DNA of 64,000 nt from the NCBI RefSeq assembly GCF_905220365.1, contig NC_061134.1:13593001-13657000 (forward strand), given 5' to 3'. The stretch's first letter is position 1. Each line of letters opens with the position of its first letter. The stretch is from Vanessa cardui (taxonomy: Eukaryota; Arthropoda; Insecta; Lepidoptera; Nymphalidae). Of this stretch, positions 59,301-64,000 are shown piece by piece. The notes under the pieces were generated by a model. That model was given only the letters and a program-made list of their open reading frames with translations. It was not told the DNA's origin and did not search any database. The position numbers and the translations under genes were made by a program.

Positions 59301-59309
59301 GATTAGCAC
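53352..59309 (-). CDS. mGluR: Metabotropic glutamate receptor, C-terminal exons (partial gene)
   Basis: Four exons on -: 59309-59096, 55659-55508, 54401-54293 and 53566-53352 (stop), in matching phase, 229 residues. Exon A holds the end of TM4 (VLIVVVWMIVAPARAM), extracellular loop 2 (PTREDNMLVCDSY, with the conserved Cys) and TM5. Intracellular loop 3 is RKIPEAFNESKHIG. Exon B holds TM6 (FTMYTTCVIWLAFVPLYFG) and TM7 (ITSMAVTISLSASVTLVC, then LFSPK). Exon C starts the cytoplasmic tail with LYIILIRPERNVRQS, and exon D is a hydrophilic Lys/Asp/Asn-rich tail. The PKxYII...PERNVR junction is diagnostic of class C glutamate receptors, G-protein-coupled and synaptic. Close to the insect mGluR (fly mGluRA) as I remember it. 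The ligand-binding domain, Cys-rich domain and TM1-3 must lie right of the window. Confidence 0.9.
53668..53745 (-). mobile_element. SINE (GTAGGGCTTTG family), fragment
   Basis: Short reverse fragment: tggccacctgatggtaagtg, then aaccttgcgaactaagatgt and tatgtcccttg. The middle part is deleted. Confidence 0.55.
53912..54191. mobile_element. Tc1/mariner-type MITE
   Basis: 280 bp, flanked by TA on both sides (53910-53911, 54192-54193). The left end is CAGTCAGGGTAAGAAAAGG then TTCGTCA; the right end, reversed, is CAATCACAGTAAGAAAACC then TTCGTCA. CAGT ends and TA duplications are typical of Tc1/mariner derivatives. A shorter copy lies at 63203-63396. The 85-codon frame at 53957 is not a gene. 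It lies in the last mGluR intron. Confidence 0.8.
55830..56065 (+). mobile_element. SINE (GTAGGGCTTTG family), diverged
   Basis: Older copy: ttggtggtaccagccactcg, aggacataacatcttaagga, accacgtaccattaggtagc and acgtccgcctaccaat, with many substitutions. Confidence 0.6.
56066..58091. other. mGluR intron, no gene seen
   Basis: AT-rich intron DNA. The frames at 56713, 56818 and 56990 are low-complexity and Lys/Asn/Phe-rich, as expected of random AT-rich sequence. A ttcggttcggttcgg run lies at about 56525. No repeat family recognised. Confidence 0.5.
58092..58392 (+). mobile_element. tRNA-derived SINE, near full length
   Basis: Head gagatggcttagtggttaga and cgggttcaaaccccggcaag (A and B boxes), then ttcatctcgtgcttggcggt, attccaccaacccgcattgg, gcgtggtggaatatgttcca and agcagtgagaaatttacagg. 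It lies in an mGluR intron. Confidence 0.8.
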
Positions 59310-59423
59310 CTGTGGGGTTACATCACAAGTAAATCCTTATTAACATATATATTATTCCTGTATATTATTTTTATGAAAACCGAAAAACTGAAGGTGGAAA
59401 AATGTGCAATACTTTTTTTTCAT

Positions 59424-59733
59424 AACAATAACAACAACAGCCTGTAAATTCCCACTGCTGGGCTAAAGGCCTCCTCTCCCTTTGAGGAGAAGGTTTGGAA
59501 CATATTCCACCACGCTGTTCCAATGCGGGTTGGTGGAATACATATGTGGCAGAATTTCTACGAAATTTGTCACATGCAGGTTTCCTCACGATGTTTTCCT
59601 TCACCGCTGAGGATGAGGTGAATTATAAAGACAAATTAAGCACATGAATCAGCGGTGCTGGCCTGGGTTTGAACCCGCAATCATCGGTTAAGATGCACGC
59701 GTTCTAACCACTGGGCCATCTCGACTCATTCGG
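59424..59733 (-). mobile_element. tRNA-derived SINE, near full length, least diverged
   Basis: Tail aacaataacaacaacagcct at the left, body with ctgctgggctaaaggcctcc and gcgggttggtggaata, and the reversed boxes gggtttgaacccgcaatcat and cgcgttctaaccactgggcc at the right. It lies just upstream of the mGluR exon at 59309, in the next intron. Confidence 0.82.
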
Positions 59734-62700
59734 CTTTTTCATAAGAAATAATCTTTATAATTTAAAATGAAAGGATATAATATGAATGATCCCGTATCCC
59801 GCTAATATCCGACACAGCAATTTAAAAAGATTGATAGGTGCAATTGATAAGGGTTGGGTCGTGGTTAATCGATGTCTGGCAAGTCAGCGTCCGGTGAACG
59901 ATGCTTACGAAGATACTTTTTCAAGTCCTGCTTTCATGAAATATTTTGATGGGAAAATCTTGTTTAATATTTTACAAAACTTTATCATGGATACTTTAAT
60001 AATTAACCAAATAAAATGAAAATACAAAAATCATTTTTGAGTTGTCAGTATTTTAAGTCTACTACCGTTTTGGAATGCAGGTTCCTGTGAGAAGCAACGG
60101 CAAGAAAAGTAAGTTGTTCTTTTAAATAGATTTACAATGGTGTTGGTATTACAAGTTAATTTATATATCCTGTACAAAGCTCTGTATATTTTTATATATT
60201 ATTCTGTATAAACATTATAATACCATAAATATAATGTGAATCGGTCGCAACTATTTCTTCTATATTAGTTAATTAAAATTTATTTTTCGTTTTAAAAAAT
60301 ATACACGAACTTTGGGTAATTTTTAAAATTTTTGATGTATCAGAAACACACATTGAAGCTGCTTTAGCAATTTTTTCCATCAACTTATATTGTTTGTTCT
60401 TAAACTCTTCTAAAACTTATATATTTCATGTTTTGTTTTGAGGTTAGAAAAACGAATTGCAGTAAAAAATAATTATTTTAAATAACATGTAAGAGTGCTT
60501 TTACTTTCAGAATATTTTCATTTATTTATCGAACTCAGAATACAATTTGTATAAATATTGTTTTAGATAATCTAAACATTATTTTCACAGTAAGACAGTT
60601 TGTTAAATTTACGACTACTAATACCAGATCTCTTCTACCTTTTTCTTTAAAAAAACGAAAGAGGCTCTTATTTTATTTTATAAGGGTCTTCTGACCACGC
60701 TACTTATATGGGACAGATTTCAAATGTTTTATGCATTCCGTGATCCTAGTCGCCTTTGCGACGTGACCCTTGTGTAGGGTTGGCATCAAGGGATACTAGA
60801 ATTTGCGACTAAATCACAACCAATATCGAGGATCTGGAGCACACGGCGAGACAGTTTTGATTATTTGGAAAGCGAATACGTCCAAAGATTTATTTGGTCT
60901 GGAAAATTCTAGATATGGGCCTGAGTTTCGAGATTTTCTAAAATTGTACTCGAATAGACTACTGAATAGTTTCTTTAATAAATACGTTTTTGGGCCGCAA
61001 AATTTATTGGGTTTGTCTACAGGCAAAGCACGTAAAGCCGTTGATTTCGATCACAATCCGTTCTTGTCGGGTTGACGTTTCATTGGACTAGACGATAGAG
61101 GGATTGGAATCTACGATTCGGAGGTTCAGTAATGTATAAACCTATTCAATGACAAAGGTACGCCACTCCATATAAATATAACCTAATTTTAATTATTGTC
61201 CATTTTTAATCGTTAGATATAATTAATTATCCGATCATAGTATGTTGTCAACATTTCAACTAAATTGATGTTCAATTATTTCAAGAACATTAGCCATTGT
61301 CAATACGCTGTCAACCAAATTTTTATGATCCTTAAGCTTAGGTTTTTTAATTACTCGCTTTAATTACGAAGACTTAATCAAAATTAATTTACATGGGTAA
61401 TTTTTTTTTTTGACTGAATATTTTTTGTTGTAAAAGTAAATAAAGAAACAGCTGTTATAAATGTCCTACTTTTGAGCTACGCCTTTTTTATTCTTTTGAG
61501 AAGTAGGGTTGGAGATTACACAACGCCATATGAGTTGATGGGTACACATGCGAGTCGGTTTTTATGCATCACATGTAGTTAGTAGTACTTTAATTATAAT
61601 TTCACATAAAATTTAGAACATTACAATGTCGTTTTTATTTAAGTATGAGGAAGTGTTTTCTTTTTAAATATTTTTATTACTGAAGTGCTTTATACCCGAA
61701 CATATTTTCAGTAACGATTTTTACATATTTTGTCAAAAATTCGTTATGAAGAACTTGAAAGAGCTCATATGCTCTGGAAGTAGCACACGCTGTTCTCAAA
61801 CAAAGACAGCTCGTATAAATCTCGACTTTATGCAAATAATTCATATTATGTGTGGTAGAAGAAAATCTGCATGTTTTACATAACAATCTGCGAGATTAAT
61901 ATACCACTACCCCCAAGAAAGCTATTTGAAGTACTAAATATAAGTAGAGGTCTTTAAGGAACAGTGGGTTATATTTTTAATCGTTTTTTGCCTCAACTTT
62001 GAGAAAATTGTTACTATATTCTTCATTCAAAATCAAAATATTCAAGTACGCTCTCATAACACATTAAAATCGTCATGTTAGAGGATTAAATTGAATTTAA
62101 AACTAAAACCAATTCAGAGCGCAGATTTTGTTGGGAAAAACCAGCAGTGCATTTGATATAAAAATTAATTTAAACAGAATTATACGTATATGGAATTCAT
62201 TGAATAGGTATTCCAATTACCTATTTGCGTCTGATCTCTTATGATTAATTTGAAGTAATTTTTCACTCAGTTCTCCGTTCTAAGGTCGCAAATTGCTCTT
62301 ACCGAGTAATTTAATATGAAAATATAACGACCAGTCATATAACGCCGAGTTTACGAGCACCTCGCAAATTGGCCAATCCAGCATTTGATGTCATACCTTA
62401 ATCAGTTTCACGAAATACTTTTGTTTCATTGAATACATTATAGAGATTAATTAATATGGGGCTTTTTGAAATAATTGGATATATTACTATAAAACATGTA
62501 AAACAGAGTTACAATCTTTAAAGGTCCAATACTAAGCAAATATCTTTAATAGAATATTATCAAGAATTATACGATACAGTCCAATATTGGCCAAACCTAA
62601 CCCAACCTTCACAGTATTTCTACTTCTATATTTAGCTGGAGCTGTAAATGTTTTATTAATGGTCAAAACTATCTTGTGGTGAATGTTTGCAACTTATTTT

Positions 62701-63202
62701 ACAAAGCTATCCGTACGTCTGTGGCAGAATTTCATCATTCAAGCTTTTCACCACGCTAATACCGGAAATTTTCGATTAAGTTTCACGATATTTTATTGGC
62801 ATTAGGAACTGAAATGGCCTTGTGATAAAAGCTTGTAGATCTTAACTGAAGATTGATGGTTGAATAATAGCTTGTAGTAATCCCTACCGCGAAATGCGTT
62901 CTTAACTCGTTTGTCCTTGAGTTTTCGCGCAAAATCTCTTTTCCTTACACTGATAAAAAAAAAACAAGTTCATAGTATATTTAAGGTCAGGACTCTCATA
63001 ATATTATACTCAAAGGACATGAATATAATATTATGCGTAGCGACAGACTCAGAAGATAACTATGTACGTATTAATCTAATATTTATTTTTCATTACAAAT
63101 TTTAGAGTGGCCAGTAATAAATGAATGTGTATTTAATCGGGTTTTAAAAGTTCTCGAGAACGAGCTCCGAGCTATTTCTGTGAATCGCAACTTGGGTTTG
63201 TA
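59734..63202. other. Right-hand region, presumably mGluR intron, no exon found
   Basis: AT-rich. I searched the minus strand for the missing mGluR transmembrane 1-3 or Cys-rich exons and saw none. Decayed LINE 3' UTR scraps lie near 60050-60180 and 62025-62165. A 90-codon + frame at 60803-61075 has a somewhat coding-like composition (ENSRYGPEFRDFLKLYSN) but no recognised motif and weak splice context. Confidence 0.45.
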
Positions 63203-63396
63203 CAGTCGGGGTAAGAAAAGGTTCGTCACACTAAGATCTATTTTCGTGCGCAATATGAGCGATAATCTGCTTTACCGATCGAGAATGACATATTGCGTCG
63301 TAATGATTTGATGTTTAGATTCAAAAGGTTCTAAGAGCTTAAGACTTGATAAAGGAATTAATTTGAAAACTGACGAAGGTTTTCTTGTTGTGACTG
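63203..63396. mobile_element. Tc1/mariner-type MITE, shorter copy
   Basis: 194 bp between TA dinucleotides at 63201-63202 and 63397-63398. The left end is CAGTCGGGGTAAGAAAAGG then TTCGTCA; the right end, reversed, is CAGTCACAACAAGAAAACC then TTCGTCA. It shares long internal stretches with 53912-54191 but lacks about 85 bases of the centre. Confidence 0.8.
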
Positions 63397-63620
63397 TACA
63401 CGGGAGCCGAGCACGCTTGGGAGGTTTTAAAGTCTATTTGCGCCGCATGTCTGTAAATTCATTTACTGTATAATCATGTTTGTTTGTTTGCGAACTGCAC
63501 ACAAATTTGCAAGACCTTGTAGAATTATAGTGTATGATAAACTTTTGGAAGGCAATCTCGATTTATTTAATTTTATTTAAAAACAGCATGTTCTACTATT
63601 TTATAGTAGTAGTAATAGTA

Positions 63621-63735
63621 CTTGTGAATTCAGCAACGCGCATTGGAGTAGCGTGGTGGAATATGCTGTTAACCTTCTCCTCAAAGGAAGAGGAGGCGTT
63701 AGCCCAGCAGTGGGAAATTTAAAGGCTCTTGCTAT
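63621..63735 (+). mobile_element. tRNA-derived SINE, 3' fragment
   Basis: Tail half only: agcaacgcgcattggagtag, cgtggtggaatatgctgtta, ccttctcctcaaaggaag and agcagtgggaaatttaaagg. Confidence 0.65.
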
Positions 63736-64000
63736 TACTAGTTATAATGATTAAGTATTATTAGTTACTGTAGTTTTATCCAACTTTCCATCTATTATAC
63801 TATGTGACAGAAAGTTGGATAAAAATTTGACAAAAACGAAAAAGTTAGTCGAAAAATTGGTTTGTTGGTAAAGGTAGCAAAAATTTTCAACTATTCGTAA
63901 CACAACAGCTGAAACAGCGATTAATATTTAGTATCCCGAATTCCTGAGTAATAGGATCTAATGGCGATAGTGATCTGATAACACAAAGTACCACCGCTTT

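Noticed and set aside
60803..61075. 90-codon frame as a small gene
   Set aside because: Composition is suggestive, but there is no recognised motif, promoter or splice context. Left as a note in the region entry.

Overview
This is eukaryotic DNA, almost certainly from a butterfly or moth (Lepidoptera, plausibly a nymphalid). It is AT-rich. Its short coding exons are separated by introns with GT/AG borders. The introns are full of repeats typical of lepidopterans: tRNA-headed SINEs, Helitron-like elements ending in CTAGT, LINE 3' ends with TTTTGA tails, and MITEs. There is no operon structure, and most long open frames are accidents inside repeats.

Five protein-coding genes could be assembled by matching splice phase from exon to exon. 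From left to right: (1) the 3' part of a three-LIM-domain, paxillin/leupaxin-type gene on + (736-16963, five exons); (2) a 15-exon coiled-coil gene of unknown identity on - (30736 down to 18535), convergent with gene 1; (3) a CCDC92/CCDC74-type coiled-coil gene on + (33806-42524, nine exons), divergent from gene 2; (4) a short armadillo-type, TMCO6/importin-alpha-like gene on - (49506 down to 45999, five exons); (5) the last four exons of a metabotropic glutamate receptor on - (59309 down to 53352), whose 5' part lies beyond the right edge. No shared pathway links them: they look like ordinary chromosomal neighbours.

Mobile DNA makes up much of the rest. Intron 2 of the LIM gene holds a Ty3/gypsy-type LTR retrotransposon (5889-10572) with two 242-bp LTRs that look identical, a 4-bp target duplication, a shortened gag/protease region, a one-base frame break in pol, and a 66-bp minisatellite before the 3' LTR. 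A 1.7-kb repeat with AACCGACTTC ends occurs twice in opposite orientation (12.6-14.3 kb and 34.6-36.3 kb), with a deleted third copy at 25.3 kb.

The most unusual object is at 21534-23127: a foldback-type transposon whose arms are arrays of a degenerate AATTCGACTAAAACA unit in opposite orientation. They enclose a GC-rich 42-bp minisatellite and an 84-bp repeat. It sits inside a SINE copy and is flanked by a perfect 9-bp duplication of the SINE sequence. Other points of interest are a partially duplicated, in-phase exon in gene 2, a LINE tail that abuts and probably supplies the splice acceptor of a LIM exon, a duplicated splice donor in a tandem repeat, and TA-flanked mariner-type MITEs.
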